A DNA stretch of 64,000 nucleotides from Psychrobacter urativorans (GCF_904846695.1 NZ_CAJHBR010000018.1:1-64000); one strand, 5' to 3'; positions 38,686 through 48,724 are shown, counted from the stretch's first letter. Notes: a model not told the origin generated them from the letters alone. Numbers and translations are program-made.

Positions 38686-40230
38686 ATGAGACAAACCACG
38701 TCTAATAGCCCTAGAAATAATAAAAACAAGCCATCAAGTAACTTAAAAATGACTGGTAGCGTACGTGTACGTGTGATTCGAACTTTATTAGCTATCCAAA
38801 ATGGTCAGTCATTATCTAGTGTATTAGATCCGCTACTCAATAGTCTGCACGAGGGCGATAAAGGTTTTGCTCACGCATTATTATTGACCACTTTGCGCCA
38901 GTGGTATGCGCTCGAGCGCCTACTAGATAGTCTGGCTGACAACCCTATTGATGAAAAAGAAGTACGCACGACTATTCAAGTAGGTCTGACCCAGCTGCTG
39001 TATTTACAAGTGGCTGATCATGCGGCTATTCATGAAACCGTCGAAGCGGCAAAAGAGATCGAGTTTGCTCATGCTACGGGTCTAGTAAATGCTATTTTGC
39101 GCAAAGTGGCCAAGAACCCAAGCAAGTTCCGTAAAAAGTGTGATAAAAAGCACAGCTTGCCTAATTGGCTTGCTTATCAGCTTAAGCAAGATTGGAGTGC
39201 TGAATATGACGATCTTATGCAAGGTCTGCGCCAACCTGCGCCAATGTTTTTACGAGTAAATTCTGCAGTTACTGATGTTAGTATCTATCAGCAGAGCTTG
39301 TTTGATGCTGATATCAGCGCTGATTTGGTAGAGATAACCAGTGCTTTTCAACTGCCTAATCAGCAGCAGACTACTAAGGTTAATACCTCAGTGTTACGTT
39401 TAGAGCAAACCACAGCAGTGAGCGGTTTACCTTCCTTCGCTGAAGGGGTGGTTAGTATTCAAGATATGTATGCTCAATTGGCGGCACCTTTGATCAATCA
39501 AGCATTTATCAACAAGGTGAGCACTGAGAGCAATGTGGATGATTTGCAGATTTTAGATGCCTGCGCTGCTCCTGGCGGTAAGCTTGCCCATTGGTTAGAG
39601 CTATTAACTACTGATAGTCAATCACCATTGTTTCATGTGAAACATACTGATGCTAATGATACTAATGATAGCACCGATCAGAAATACAGCATTAAACTAA
39701 CCGCTATCGATAATGAAGCGCCGCGTATTACTCGTATTTATGAGAACCTAGAGCGTCTAAATCTAGAGCAGTCAGAGCAAGTCAAACTGGATATTGTTTG
39801 TGCTGATGCTACGCGCTGGCAAGGAGCGAACAAGCAAGCCGATAACAATGCTCCAGTATTTGACGCCATCTTGCTAGATGCCCCTTGTACCGCTACTGGT
39901 GTTATTCGTCGTCATCCTGATATCAGTATCTTACGAACCGAGGAAGACGTAGAACAAACCGCGCGTTTGCAAGCTGAGATCTTGGATAATCTATGGCCAC
40001 AATTAAAAGTTGGTGGCTATTTGTTATACATCACTTGCTCCATATTAAAGCAAGAAAACGTTGAGCAGATCCAAGAATTTATGAGACATCATACGGATGC
40101 TAGTGCTATCGAATTCACTGCAGACTGTAATTGGGGCATTGCACAAGAAGTTGGTCGTCAGTGTCTGCCAATAGATAGCGACAGCGGTGACGGCTTTTAT
40201 TATGCGTTGTTGATGAAGACGACAGGATAA
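38686..40230 (+). CDS. rsmB: 16S rRNA (cytosine(967)-C(5))-methyltransferase
   Basis: Methylates C967 of 16S rRNA. The N-terminal NusB-like domain includes SVRVRVIRTLLAIQNGQSL and HAAIHETVEAAKE. The Rossmann domain has the SAM motif ILDACAAPGGKLAHWLE, LLDAPCTATGVIRRHPDI with one catalytic Cys, and ITCSI with the other. The frame is open to an ATG at 38656; I prefer 38686, which has AGGA upstream, but this is unsure. An Asp/Thr-rich insert after the SAM motif contains a parS-like site that encodes LFHVKH. Downstream, the usual trkA is missing and an unrelated AT-rich gene begins. Confidence 0.94.
   Translation: MRQTTSNSPRNNKNKPSSNLKMTGSVRVRVIRTLLAIQNGQSLSSVLDPLLNSLHEGDKGFAHALLLTTLRQWYALERLLDSLADNPIDEKEVRTTIQVGLTQLLYLQVADHAAIHETVEAAKEIEFAHATGLVNAILRKVAKNPSKFRKKCDKKHSLPNWLAYQLKQDWSAEYDDLMQGLRQPAPMFLRVNSAVTDVSIYQQSLFDADISADLVEITSAFQLPNQQQTTKVNTSVLRLEQTTAVSGLPSFAEGVVSIQDMYAQLAAPLINQAFINKVSTESNVDDLQILDACAAPGGKLAHWLELLTTDSQSPLFHVKHTDANDTNDSTDQKYSIKLTAIDNEAPRITRIYENLERLNLEQSEQVKLDIVCADATRWQGANKQADNNAPVFDAILLDAPCTATGVIRRHPDISILRTEEDVEQTARLQAEILDNLWPQLKVGGYLLYITCSILKQENVEQIQEFMRHHTDASAIEFTADCNWGIAQEVGRQCLPIDSDSGDGFYYALLMKTTG
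39629..39644 (+). promoter_or_regulatory. parS-like site within rsmB
   Basis: TGTTTCATGTGAAACA in a variable insert of RsmB, encoding LFHVKH. Confidence 0.75.
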
Positions 40231-40284
40231 ATAGGTTCAAAAAGTCCGCAAGCTTGATGAGTTTTAAAGGAGTACTAAATTTAA

Positions 40285-43200
40285 ATGGCTTACGAACTTA
40301 GTGATTTATTGAATGATGATCGTTTAGAAAGATTATTTTCATCAGAAGGACTTCCTTGTGCATTCCAACTCTGGGTGCTTCAAATTCAACACCAAAACGT
40401 TATAGAAAATCGCGTAATATATGGTCGATTACTTCCATATAGTTTTTCTAACAGCAGATGGTCATTTAGTGATGACGACAGTAATTATCAGTCATTTGGA
40501 GAATCTAAAGCTAGTGTTACTCAATTAAACCTATATATAGATAGTTCACTATGTTCTAGCTTACTCACTATGATAATTGACGGAAAAAATCTTGATGATA
40601 TAAGTACAGCGCTTGATTTTACGTTTCAGTCCAAGCTACAAAATAGGTTTGGAGATGTCAGTCTTTCGAATTCTTATGTAGGTTTTCGGCCTGTAGCTTA
40701 TCTTTTAAATCGGGATGCACATGTGTCAGATACCCTAGCTAGTCCACTTGGAAATGCAGGAGCGTTTAGTGCATCCATTTTTCAAGGAGATAAACAAGGT
40801 TTATTCTTATATGATGAAGTGTATGATAAAAACCTTACTTCTATGATAATAACCCGATTAAATTCCGACACTGGAATGGATTTTGGTAAAAAAGACCTAG
40901 AAAGGATCGGAGATATTGAATTACTTGTATTCCCAACTATCGATGATCAGGAAAATAGCCTTTTCGCAGTTGAATGGACTGAAGAAAAGAATATAGAAGT
41001 TAAACTCAACGCCAGTCAGCTTCCTAGCTTTAATAATTTTAGCTTTATTTTGACTTTAATGAATAACAATCAAGTGTTCTATTCGTGTCGTGCAACAGCT
41101 AATAACATAGAAAACCTATTTGAATATGTTTTCAAACTTGATAATAATTTAAAAAATGTGGTTGATAGCTCTAGAGTGGATATTTATGCTTCGAAAGGAG
41201 ATGAAACTGAAGAGGGTTATCTTTGTTGTAGTTGGAAGATTTATTATTGTCGTGAAATTAGCTTTCAGTTAACCGCTATGGAAAATAGTTCTAGTAGGGT
41301 GGAGTTTGACTGGCTTGAAAGAACAACTAATCCTAGTATGGGAATACGTGTAAGAAATGCTTTATCATTTTCAGGTGCGAACTATGATTCTAATAACGTA
41401 ATAGGCGAGCGTGAACTCGATAAATGGGTACCTGAAAATAGAGCTATGAACTCATTGTTCAAAAAATTATATCCACCTACATCTAATGGAAGGTTTTTTT
41501 TACGCTGGGGTCAAAGCAATGGTGAGGGGCGTTTACAGTTTGTTGAGTGGTTTAAAGAAGTTCTAAAGAAAAATGAGAAATACCAAGTTACAATATTTGA
41601 TCCCTATTTTGAAGATGCTGGTTCAGCTCTACTAACTTTATATGCTTCACGAGGTGCTGAGTACATAGTATTCCGAACAGTACCAGAATTTAAAGATGGA
41701 AAAGTTAAACAGGGTCTTGATAACTTATTAGAAAACTGTGAGCATAATAGAGCAAGGTTAAGTAGGAGCAAAGTTAAAATATATGGATTGAAAGAAAAGC
41801 GTTTGCATGACCGTTATATTTTAATTATAGGGAGTGACGGCCTTCCAGTTGAGGGTTATCATTTATCTAACTCCTTCCAAAGCGTAGCTCAAAACTTTCC
41901 TTTGTTAGTAACACCAATTCCTATAGATGTTTTATATCAAGTTAAGCAATACACATTTGACCTCATTCAAGAGGCTAATGAGTCGTCAAATGATAATAAT
42001 ATTACACTACTGTTTGATACAGAAGACTCTTCAAAGGAGTTAATAAATTTATATAATCCATTAAGCATCCTAGAAAATAGGCTATCAGGAAATCTTTTTA
42101 GTGTGTGGTTCGAAGAGTCATCGTTAAAAGGCTTATATGGCAATGAACTTAAGAAAGAACTTCAAAGTTTAGGACTTATCGAAGATGTTTCGCTTCATAG
42201 TTTGACAGCGAACGGACTATACAATTGTATTGATAATATGCAAGAAGACTTTACTAACTTCTATTCACAGTGGAATATGATAGGTCATATTCTAGCAAAC
42301 TCTCACATCATTGATTCAAACCTAGATGAAATCTCTTCAAAAACTCAGTTTTTATTATTTCTATCAGAGTTTTTATCTGATTCTTTCAAGATGAAGTTTA
42401 CTGACGATAGTAAAAATGTTGCAGTAATTGATCCAAGCTACCTTACTAAATCTCTAAAAGAGCTAACTAAAAACCCAATACAGATTGACTATTTTAATAG
42501 ACCATCAAACAATGAAATTCTATCTTGGTCTGATTTTTATGCTATTAAGTTATTATGGCAATATAGACCAGAATGCCTTCTTCTGATTATTAGTAAACAA
42601 ACTAATATTTTGGAAGTGAATCCTAAATCAAATCATATCATTAGGTTATCATTGCTAGAGCAAGTTCTATATGAAATTTCTTTAGCTGTAAATTTTGAAC
42701 AAGTTTCAAATTATCAAACGAGTCTATTAATTATAAGTAATACAGGTATCATTAACTGGTTTGGATGGATCATGCTAGAACAAAATCTCAAATCTTTAAA
42801 CAATTTTGATTTGAACTCCAGTTTCTTACATATATTTTCTTACGAAGAAAAGATTCAATTTGTAGGATGGAGTTTGAATCGAAATGCTTTGAGCTTTGAG
42901 TCAAAGCTTTATTATGAAAAACTTGTAGGTGAATTGCATAAATTCCTACCTGAACAAGTACCTGATAATAGTATGCAAAATCTTATTGATTCCGCTAAGG
43001 GTTATCATCAACAGCTTAAATGGTCTGAACCTTGGTTGTTTATAGATATAATTGATCCATTATTATTAGCTAACCGTGTTAACTGTGATTATATATGTGA
43101 GATTTGGATTCAAGAGCTAATAGCTCAATTTGAAAATACAGATGAAAATGAATCAGTAATATTTTCACCAGATAGAGAACAGGTAACCACGCAAGTATGT

Positions 43201-43533
43201 GCACACCTATGGGTTAACAGTAGTCAAGATAATAAAGATAAGTGTATTAAAAATCTTCATAAGATTATTTTAAAGCAAAAAAGGATTATACAAAGACCTC
43301 TAGCTAAATCAATAAATTGGAATAAATGGGATAAGGCACTCAAAATATCTCTCTGGATCTTAATACTTACCAAATTATTCGAAAATAATTTAGCGACTAT
43401 GCAGGGTTTAATTCCGAAAAACTTAGAAGATTTGATAAACGAATCTCATATTTTGGCGTTGACTAGACCTTCTACAGAATGGTTGCCCAATAGTGATTTA
43501 TTTGCATATTTAGAAAGTATAGCTTCAACTTGA
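40285..43533 (+). CDS. Large protein with a PLD-like HDR module; VPA1262-family-like, putative defence protein
   Basis: A 1082-residue soluble protein, visibly richer in A+T than its neighbours, standing alone between rsmB and thrC. From memory, its N-terminal half (RPVAYLLNRDAHVSD, DTGMDFG, LGDIELLVFP types of motif) resembles the VPA1262 family, found mainly in variable regions and suspected of phage defence; no search was run. Residues about 415-560 look like a phospholipase-D-type domain: VTIFDPYFEDAG (Asp439), EYIVFRTVP, then LHDRYILIIG (His508) and GYHLSNSFQ. HDR with a following Ser/Asn motif is a known variant of the HxK motif in PLD-like nucleases. The C-terminal half (about 560-1082) is helical, with no motif I know. 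RBS AAAGGAGTAC lies 13 bases upstream. Function unproven. Confidence 0.6.
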   Translation: MAYELSDLLNDDRLERLFSSEGLPCAFQLWVLQIQHQNVIENRVIYGRLLPYSFSNSRWSFSDDDSNYQSFGESKASVTQLNLYIDSSLCSSLLTMIIDGKNLDDISTALDFTFQSKLQNRFGDVSLSNSYVGFRPVAYLLNRDAHVSDTLASPLGNAGAFSASIFQGDKQGLFLYDEVYDKNLTSMIITRLNSDTGMDFGKKDLERIGDIELLVFPTIDDQENSLFAVEWTEEKNIEVKLNASQLPSFNNFSFILTLMNNNQVFYSCRATANNIENLFEYVFKLDNNLKNVVDSSRVDIYASKGDETEEGYLCCSWKIYYCREISFQLTAMENSSSRVEFDWLERTTNPSMGIRVRNALSFSGANYDSNNVIGERELDKWVPENRAMNSLFKKLYPPTSNGRFFLRWGQSNGEGRLQFVEWFKEVLKKNEKYQVTIFDPYFEDAGSALLTLYASRGAEYIVFRTVPEFKDGKVKQGLDNLLENCEHNRARLSRSKVKIYGLKEKRLHDRYILIIGSDGLPVEGYHLSNSFQSVAQNFPLLVTPIPIDVLYQVKQYTFDLIQEANESSNDNNITLLFDTEDSSKELINLYNPLSILENRLSGNLFSVWFEESSLKGLYGNELKKELQSLGLIEDVSLHSLTANGLYNCIDNMQEDFTNFYSQWNMIGHILANSHIIDSNLDEISSKTQFLLFLSEFLSDSFKMKFTDDSKNVAVIDPSYLTKSLKELTKNPIQIDYFNRPSNNEILSWSDFYAIKLLWQYRPECLLLIISKQTNILEVNPKSNHIIRLSLLEQVLYEISLAVNFEQVSNYQTSLLIISNTGIINWFGWIMLEQNLKSLNNFDLNSSFLHIFSYEEKIQFVGWSLNRNALSFESKLYYEKLVGELHKFLPEQVPDNSMQNLIDSAKGYHQQLKWSEPWLFIDIIDPLLLANRVNCDYICEIWIQELIAQFENTDENESVIFSPDREQVTTQVCAHLWVNSSQDNKDKCIKNLHKIILKQKRIIQRPLAKSINWNKWDKALKISLWILILTKLFENNLATMQGLIPKNLEDLINESHILALTRPSTEWLPNSDLFAYLESIAST

Positions 43534-43609
43534 AATTAAGCTACCCTTTTGCTATTTCTCATTTCTGTATTTAACAGATAAATAAAACAATTCTTTGACA
43601 GGACAAAAC

Positions 43610-45031
43610 ATGAAATATATTAGTACTCGTGGTCAGACTGAACCGATGGATTTTAGTGATGTGCTCCTTATGGGACTTGCGCCTGATGGTGGCTTGATGT
43701 TACCTGAGCACTATCCAAATGTTGATGAGGCTACTTTAGAAGAGTGGCGCTCGCTGAGTTATCCAGAGTTAGCATTAGCCATTATGCAGCGCTTTGCTAC
43801 TGATATTCCTTATGCCGATTTAAAAGATATTATTGAGCGTACTTATACTGCTGAAGTATTTGGCGATGCTGAGATTGTACCTGTACGTAAGCTTGAAGAT
43901 GACTTGTATATTTTAGGCTTATCTAATGGTCCAACGCTCGCGTTCAAAGATGTGGCGATGCAGTTTTTGGGTAATGCCTTTGAGTATGTACTCAAGCGTC
44001 AAAACGCGCGTATCACTATTATTGGCGCAACTAGTGGCGATACAGGTAGTGCTGCTGAATATGCACTGCGTGGTAAAGACAACATCGAAGTATTTATGCT
44101 GTCGCCGCATGGCAAGATGAGTGAGTTTCAGCGCGCGCAGATGTATAGCCTGACAGACGCTAATATCCATAATATCGCCATCGATGGTATGTTTGATGAT
44201 TGCCAAGATATCGTCAAAGCTTTGCAACAAGATGCTGAGTTCAAAGCGGCTTATAACTTAGGTACCGTCAACTCCATCAACTGGGGCCGGATACTGGCAC
44301 AGATTGTCTATTACTTTAAAGCCTACTTTGCCGTGACTAGTAGCAACGAAGAGCAGGTTAGTTTTAGCGTGCCCTCAGGTAATTTTGGTAATATTTGTGC
44401 CGGTCATATCGCTCGTGAAATGGGCTTACCGATTGGACGCTTAATCGTCGCTACTAACGAGAACGACGTCCTTAATGACTTCTTTAATCAAGGCGCTTAT
44501 AAGCCGCGCGCAACAGATAAAACTTACATTACTTCTAGCCCGTCTATGGATATTTCTAAGGCCTCTAACTTTGAACGTTTCGTTTATCTATTGCTAGATA
44601 AAGACAGCGCTCGCGTTCATGAGCTATTTGAAGGCGTAAAAGCAGGGCAAGGCTTTGACTTATCTGATTTAGCACAAGTAGTTAATAGCCGTTATGGTTT
44701 TGCTGCCGGTAAGTCTACTCATGCCGATCGCTTACAAACCATAAAATCCTTGTATCAACAGTATGGTGAATTGGTCGATCCACATACGGCAGATGGTATC
44801 AAAGTCGCTAAAGAGCTACAGCAAGCAGGTGAAACTATCATCTGTGCCGAAACAGCACTGCCTGTTAAGTTCGCAGACACCATCATCGAAGCTGTCGGCC
44901 CTATAGAGATTGCTCGACCAAAGCACACCGAAGGTTTAGAAGCTCTAGAACAGCATGTGGTTATTTTAGATAACAAGGCAGAGCTAGTAGCTGAGCAAAT
45001 TCGTCAGCAAGTTACTGCTAACCCTGCATAG
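43610..45031 (+). CDS. thrC: Threonine synthase
   Basis: Converts O-phosphohomoserine to threonine, PLP-dependent. The protein (473 residues from this ATG) opens MKYISTRGQTEPMDFSDVLLMGLAPDGGL, has the PLP lysine in PTLAFKDVAMQF, and has GATSGDTGSAAEYAL and VNSINWGRI, all typical of the long-form threonine synthase. AGGACAAAAC precedes ATG 43610, so the TTG at 43595 is not the start. hom usually lies upstream in relatives; here the HDR-protein gene does. Confidence 0.96.
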   Translation: MKYISTRGQTEPMDFSDVLLMGLAPDGGLMLPEHYPNVDEATLEEWRSLSYPELALAIMQRFATDIPYADLKDIIERTYTAEVFGDAEIVPVRKLEDDLYILGLSNGPTLAFKDVAMQFLGNAFEYVLKRQNARITIIGATSGDTGSAAEYALRGKDNIEVFMLSPHGKMSEFQRAQMYSLTDANIHNIAIDGMFDDCQDIVKALQQDAEFKAAYNLGTVNSINWGRILAQIVYYFKAYFAVTSSNEEQVSFSVPSGNFGNICAGHIAREMGLPIGRLIVATNENDVLNDFFNQGAYKPRATDKTYITSSPSMDISKASNFERFVYLLLDKDSARVHELFEGVKAGQGFDLSDLAQVVNSRYGFAAGKSTHADRLQTIKSLYQQYGELVDPHTADGIKVAKELQQAGETIICAETALPVKFADTIIEAVGPIEIARPKHTEGLEALEQHVVILDNKAELVAEQIRQQVTANPA

Positions 45032-45098
45032 AGTTTCTATAATAAAACAATAGGGCTATAGAGCAGCTCTATAAAACAGTATTTTGAATATTCTAAAT

Positions 45099-45135
45099 CA
45101 CTAACGGCTATCATTTATTGATAGCCGTTAGTCGT
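45099..45135 (+). terminator. Strong hairpin after thrC
   Basis: CTAACGGCTATCA (45101-45113) pairs perfectly over 13 bases with TGATAGCCGTTAG (45119-45131). The following sequence is only moderately T-rich, so termination may be incomplete. Confidence 0.65.
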
Positions 45136-45255
45136 TTAATAATAAACATTAATCTATCAAATAACATAAACCGATAGCTATCGATGAGTTAGCCGACCAG
45201 TGCGCATAACTGTATCAGCAACCATTAGCAGCTGTTTTAATAAGATATAATGTCA

Positions 45256-45271
45256 AGTTCCACGTGAAACA
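45256..45271 (+). promoter_or_regulatory. parS-like site
   Basis: AGTTCCACGTGAAACA, 2 mismatches with a palindromic CACGTG centre. The TTCC half recalls the pseudomonad form of parS. Confidence 0.65.
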
Positions 45272-45460
45272 TAGTTATGTTAATTGGTTTTAATCGACAT
45301 TAATCAGTAAAAATATAATTAATATTGTGCTAAGGTACAGATAGCTTACTGTAGTGTTATAAATCAGCAACCATTGATTAGCGATCATTGAAACTGAAAA
45401 AGCACTATAAGCGGCTATGATAAAAGGCGCTGATTACATCAACGTCATACCTTAATTCAT

Positions 45461-46567
45461 ATGGATATAATAAAAATGAGCTTTAAGGCTTTAGTGAAAG
45501 CACTGTTGATGACGGCCTTTAGTAGTGCATTATGGCTACCTACTGCTCATGCTAATAACCCGCCACCCACTATCAAGGCTGATGCTCCTAATCGCTATAT
45601 CGTCAAAAAAGGCGATACTTTGTGGGATATCTCAGGCCGCTATTTAGATAGTCCATGGCGCTGGAAAGATATTTGGGCGACCAATACCCAAATAAAAAAC
45701 CCTCATCTTATTTATCCTAACGATGTACTTATCTTATGCATCATTCAAGGTAACACCTTGCTTGGGGTTGATACTGGGGAAGGTTGTGCAGGGATAGAAA
45801 AGCAGCTGAATGGTGGTTTGCCTGCTAGACCAGTGACGGTGACATCGACAGTCAACAGCATCCCTGCTATTCCACGCTCAGCTATCCAGCATTGGTTAGA
45901 TAAAACCACTATAGTAAATCCTAAGGACTTCAATACTACCCCTTATATCTTAGCTTCTAAGAACCGCAACTTGATTACGGCTAGCGGTGATACAGTTTAT
46001 GCTAAAGGGGTAGCGCTTATTGTTGGTCAGAATTATGGGGTATATCGCCAAGGTGAACGCTATGTTGATCCAAAGACCAAAACAGTTATCGGCTTAGAGG
46101 TTACCCAAGTAGCGACAGGGCGAGTTACTAGCTCTACTCCTGAGGGAGTCTCTAGTTTGCATTTGAATGCTAGTTACGGTAAGGAAGTACGTGAAGGTGA
46201 CAGAGTCTTTGTTGAGCTAAATAATAGTATTGCGCCGGTATTCTATCCTAAGCCTGCGACAGTCAGCCGTGGCGGTACCATAGTGCGAGTAATGGACTCC
46301 ATTAGTTCCGCCGCCCGAGGCAGTGTAGTAGCGATTAATTTAGGGACTAGGCAAGGCGCAAAGCTAGGCGATGTATTGACCGTTTATCAAAAAGGTCCGT
46401 TAGTGCGTGACACTATCGATAATGACAATCCAGTACGCTTGCCCAGCGAACTTAGTGGAATGGTCATGGTATTTAATAGCTTCGCTGATATCAGCTATGC
46501 TTATGTTCTAAGCTCAGATCTACCATTAGGCGTGGGTGATCAGTTACTACCACCGCCCCATTTATAA
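45461..46567 (+). CDS. LysM domain protein (secreted, peptidoglycan-binding)
   Basis: A 368-residue exported protein. Residues 1-31 form a signal peptide ending ALWLPTAHA. A LysM domain follows at about 45-95 (RYIVKKGDTLWDISGRYL...WPNDVL-like), for binding peptidoglycan. The rest has no catalytic motif I can name. Genes of this type lie directly before dprA in many gammaproteobacteria, including Acinetobacter. It probably forms an operon with dprA (79-base gap) and tsaC. The ATG at 45476 is an alternative start. Confidence 0.85.
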   Translation: MDIIKMSFKALVKALLMTAFSSALWLPTAHANNPPPTIKADAPNRYIVKKGDTLWDISGRYLDSPWRWKDIWATNTQIKNPHLIYPNDVLILCIIQGNTLLGVDTGEGCAGIEKQLNGGLPARPVTVTSTVNSIPAIPRSAIQHWLDKTTIVNPKDFNTTPYILASKNRNLITASGDTVYAKGVALIVGQNYGVYRQGERYVDPKTKTVIGLEVTQVATGRVTSSTPEGVSSLHLNASYGKEVREGDRVFVELNNSIAPVFYPKPATVSRGGTIVRVMDSISSAARGSVVAINLGTRQGAKLGDVLTVYQKGPLVRDTIDNDNPVRLPSELSGMVMVFNSFADISYAYVLSSDLPLGVGDQLLPPPHL

Positions 46568-46646
46568 GGGTTATTTTAATAAGGTATTATTGCAATAATT
46601 TACTAACGCCTAAAATGCTATAAAACAAACTAAGAGCCAGACTACT

Positions 46647-47900
46647 ATGACGGTATCTAAGCTTATATTATCGGAAGAGCAGCGTGCCTCGTTGGCACTA
46701 TGGTATGAAGTGAATGGCTCATTATCTGCTTATTATAAACTAGTCAGTAGTTTTGCTAGTATGCAACAAGCCTGGACAGCTAAGCTGAGTGCTTGGCGTG
46801 AGCTAGGTCTTCATCATACTCATCTGAAACGTCACCAGCAAACTGAGCAGACTATTGCTAGTATAGATACTATTATGGCGGCGCTAGAATCGGGTGAGTA
46901 CCAATTAATATTTGCCGATCAGCCCCAGTATCCTACGCAACTATTACAAATCTATGATCCACCCCCATTATTGTTCTGTCGGGGTAATAGCGCGCGCTTG
47001 CAGCAAGCACAGATTGCTATGGTAGGTAGCCGTAAACCTACTGCCCATGCCCAAAAAACCACCTTCGATATGGCGCAATATTTAGCTCGGGTAGGTTATG
47101 TGATCACTAGTGGTTTAGCAGTGGGGGTAGATAAATGTGCTCATCTAGGGGCACTAGCTCAAGCTGAGACTAGCTATCACGGGCGTACCATAGGCGTGAT
47201 GGGGACTGGTATTGACGTCTGTTATCCTAGTCAACATCAGCAGCTATTTGCTCAAATAATTGAGCAAGGTGGCTGTCTTATCAGTGAGCTACTTCCGGGT
47301 ACACTACCACATAAGCATACCTTTCCTCGTCGCAATCGTTTAGTGGCTGGACTTAGTTTGGCCACTATCGTTACTGAGGCGGCTATTAAAAGTGGCTCAC
47401 TAATTACTGCCAGACTGACCTCAGAGCAAGGCAAGCAAGTCTTTGCTATTCCTAGTCATATTGATAATACTAACGCTGAGGGCTGTTTACATTTGATTCG
47501 AGAAGGCGCTACTTTGATTTATCACCCTGAGCAAGTGCTAGAGGATGTCAATGCGCAGCTTAACTCGCCAGTAGATTATGCTAAAACAGAGGCAACTAAA
47601 GCTGTAGTAAACCCTGCGTCTCGACTCAATAAGCGCTCTGCTAAAGACGAAAGCCTGCCGATAAGCTTAGCTAACCCGCCAGTTCAATCAGCATTCGATG
47701 CTGATATTACTATCAAAACTAAGGTGATAATTCCTGAGCATTTGACCGCAGTCTATGAACAGCTTGATTGGCATGGACAAGATTTAGAGGCGCTATTAGT
47801 GACTACTAAGCTGAATACCGCGCAACTGATCGGTAAGTTGATGGAGCTTGAGTTGCTAGGAACTATTAGCGAACAAGGGGGTCGCTATTTACGCTTATAA
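46647..47900 (+). CDS. dprA: DNA-processing protein DprA
   Basis: Loads RecA on single-stranded DNA during natural transformation. The Rossmann-type DNA-binding domain has MVGSRKPTAHAQKTTFDMA, ITSGLAVGVDKCAHLGAL, GVMGTGIDVCYPSQHQ and FPRRNRLVAGLS, all DprA signatures. Upstream is a helical domain (about 1-85) and at the C-terminus a winged-helix domain (AVYEQLDWHGQDLEALL...). At 417 residues it is longer than the common 370, through a linker rich in Lys/Ala/Ser before the winged helix. It suggests competence, common in Moraxellaceae. Confidence 0.95.
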   Translation: MTVSKLILSEEQRASLALWYEVNGSLSAYYKLVSSFASMQQAWTAKLSAWRELGLHHTHLKRHQQTEQTIASIDTIMAALESGEYQLIFADQPQYPTQLLQIYDPPPLLFCRGNSARLQQAQIAMVGSRKPTAHAQKTTFDMAQYLARVGYVITSGLAVGVDKCAHLGALAQAETSYHGRTIGVMGTGIDVCYPSQHQQLFAQIIEQGGCLISELLPGTLPHKHTFPRRNRLVAGLSLATIVTEAAIKSGSLITARLTSEQGKQVFAIPSHIDNTNAEGCLHLIREGATLIYHPEQVLEDVNAQLNSPVDYAKTEATKAVVNPASRLNKRSAKDESLPISLANPPVQSAFDADITIKTKVIIPEHLTAVYEQLDWHGQDLEALLVTTKLNTAQLIGKLMELELLGTISEQGGRYLRL

Positions 47901-47998
47901 CAAAAATAAAAAACCGACCTAAAAAGTCAGTCATTCACTATCTTATTAACCCCTCAAAGCGTTATTATTCCTATCTCTCCTTTTTATCTTTATATCTT

Positions 47999-48724
47999 AT
48001 GAAAACAGATGATTTTTCAGCAGAGCCTGTGGCAGTAGAGCAGATAGTTACTAGTAGCCCAAACAAAGCGGCTCAATGGTTAAACTCTGGTAAGCTTTTG
48101 GCATATCCTACCGAAAGCGTTTGGGGCATTGGCTGCAACCCTTTTAATCAGTCAGCTGTAGAGCAGTTGTTGGCCATCAAACAGCGGCCCATAGACAAAG
48201 GTATGATCGTAGTCACTGACCATATCGACCGTATTGCGCCATTACTTAATACCCTTACTAGCGCGCAACGCCAGTCTATTATTGATAGCTGGCAGATGAT
48301 GGCTAATCAGCAAGCGCAAACTTGGCTATTACCGCTATCTACTGAGTTGAGTGTACCTATCCCGTATTGGATTACTGGAGCACATAACAGCGTTGCCGTG
48401 CGGGTCATAGCTCATCCCCTTATTCAACAGCTTTGCAGTCAAATGGTTAGCGCAGATAACCCTTATGGTTTCATTGTCTCCACTAGTTGCAACCCATCGG
48501 GGCAGCCCCCAGCATTGTCCCTAGAGGAAGCTCGCCGTTACTTCTTCAGTACTGATAAACAAAGCCCTGATAAACAAAGCACTGATGAATTAAGTGTTGA
48601 TATAGAAGCCATTGATAAACAGCGCAGTGCGTCCAAGCAGATGAGATATTTATCAGGGCCTACCTTAGAATATCAGCTACCAAGCCAAATCAGTGATGCC
48701 TTAACTGGACAAGTAATTCGTTAA
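47999..48724 (+). CDS. tsaC: L-threonylcarbamoyladenylate synthase (YrdC/Sua5 family)
   Basis: Makes the threonylcarbamoyl-AMP used for t6A37 in tRNAs. The 241 residues contain LLAYPTESVWGIGCNPFN, LLAIKQRPIDKGMIVV with the KRx(n)KG motif, AVRVIAHPLIQQLC, and STSCNPSGQPPA, the standard YrdC fold. The tail is longer than in E. coli TsaC (190), with a Ser/Asp/Gln-rich repetitive stretch around residues 185-215. Third gene of the lysM-dprA-tsaC set. Confidence 0.94.
   Translation: MKTDDFSAEPVAVEQIVTSSPNKAAQWLNSGKLLAYPTESVWGIGCNPFNQSAVEQLLAIKQRPIDKGMIVVTDHIDRIAPLLNTLTSAQRQSIIDSWQMMANQQAQTWLLPLSTELSVPIPYWITGAHNSVAVRVIAHPLIQQLCSQMVSADNPYGFIVSTSCNPSGQPPALSLEEARRYFFSTDKQSPDKQSTDELSVDIEAIDKQRSASKQMRYLSGPTLEYQLPSQISDALTGQVIR

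Larger units (their letters stand above)
45032..45460. other. Intergenic region between thrC and the LysM gene
   Basis: AT-rich and without a gene. It holds the hairpin at 45101-45131 and the parS-like site at 45256. Confidence 0.5.
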
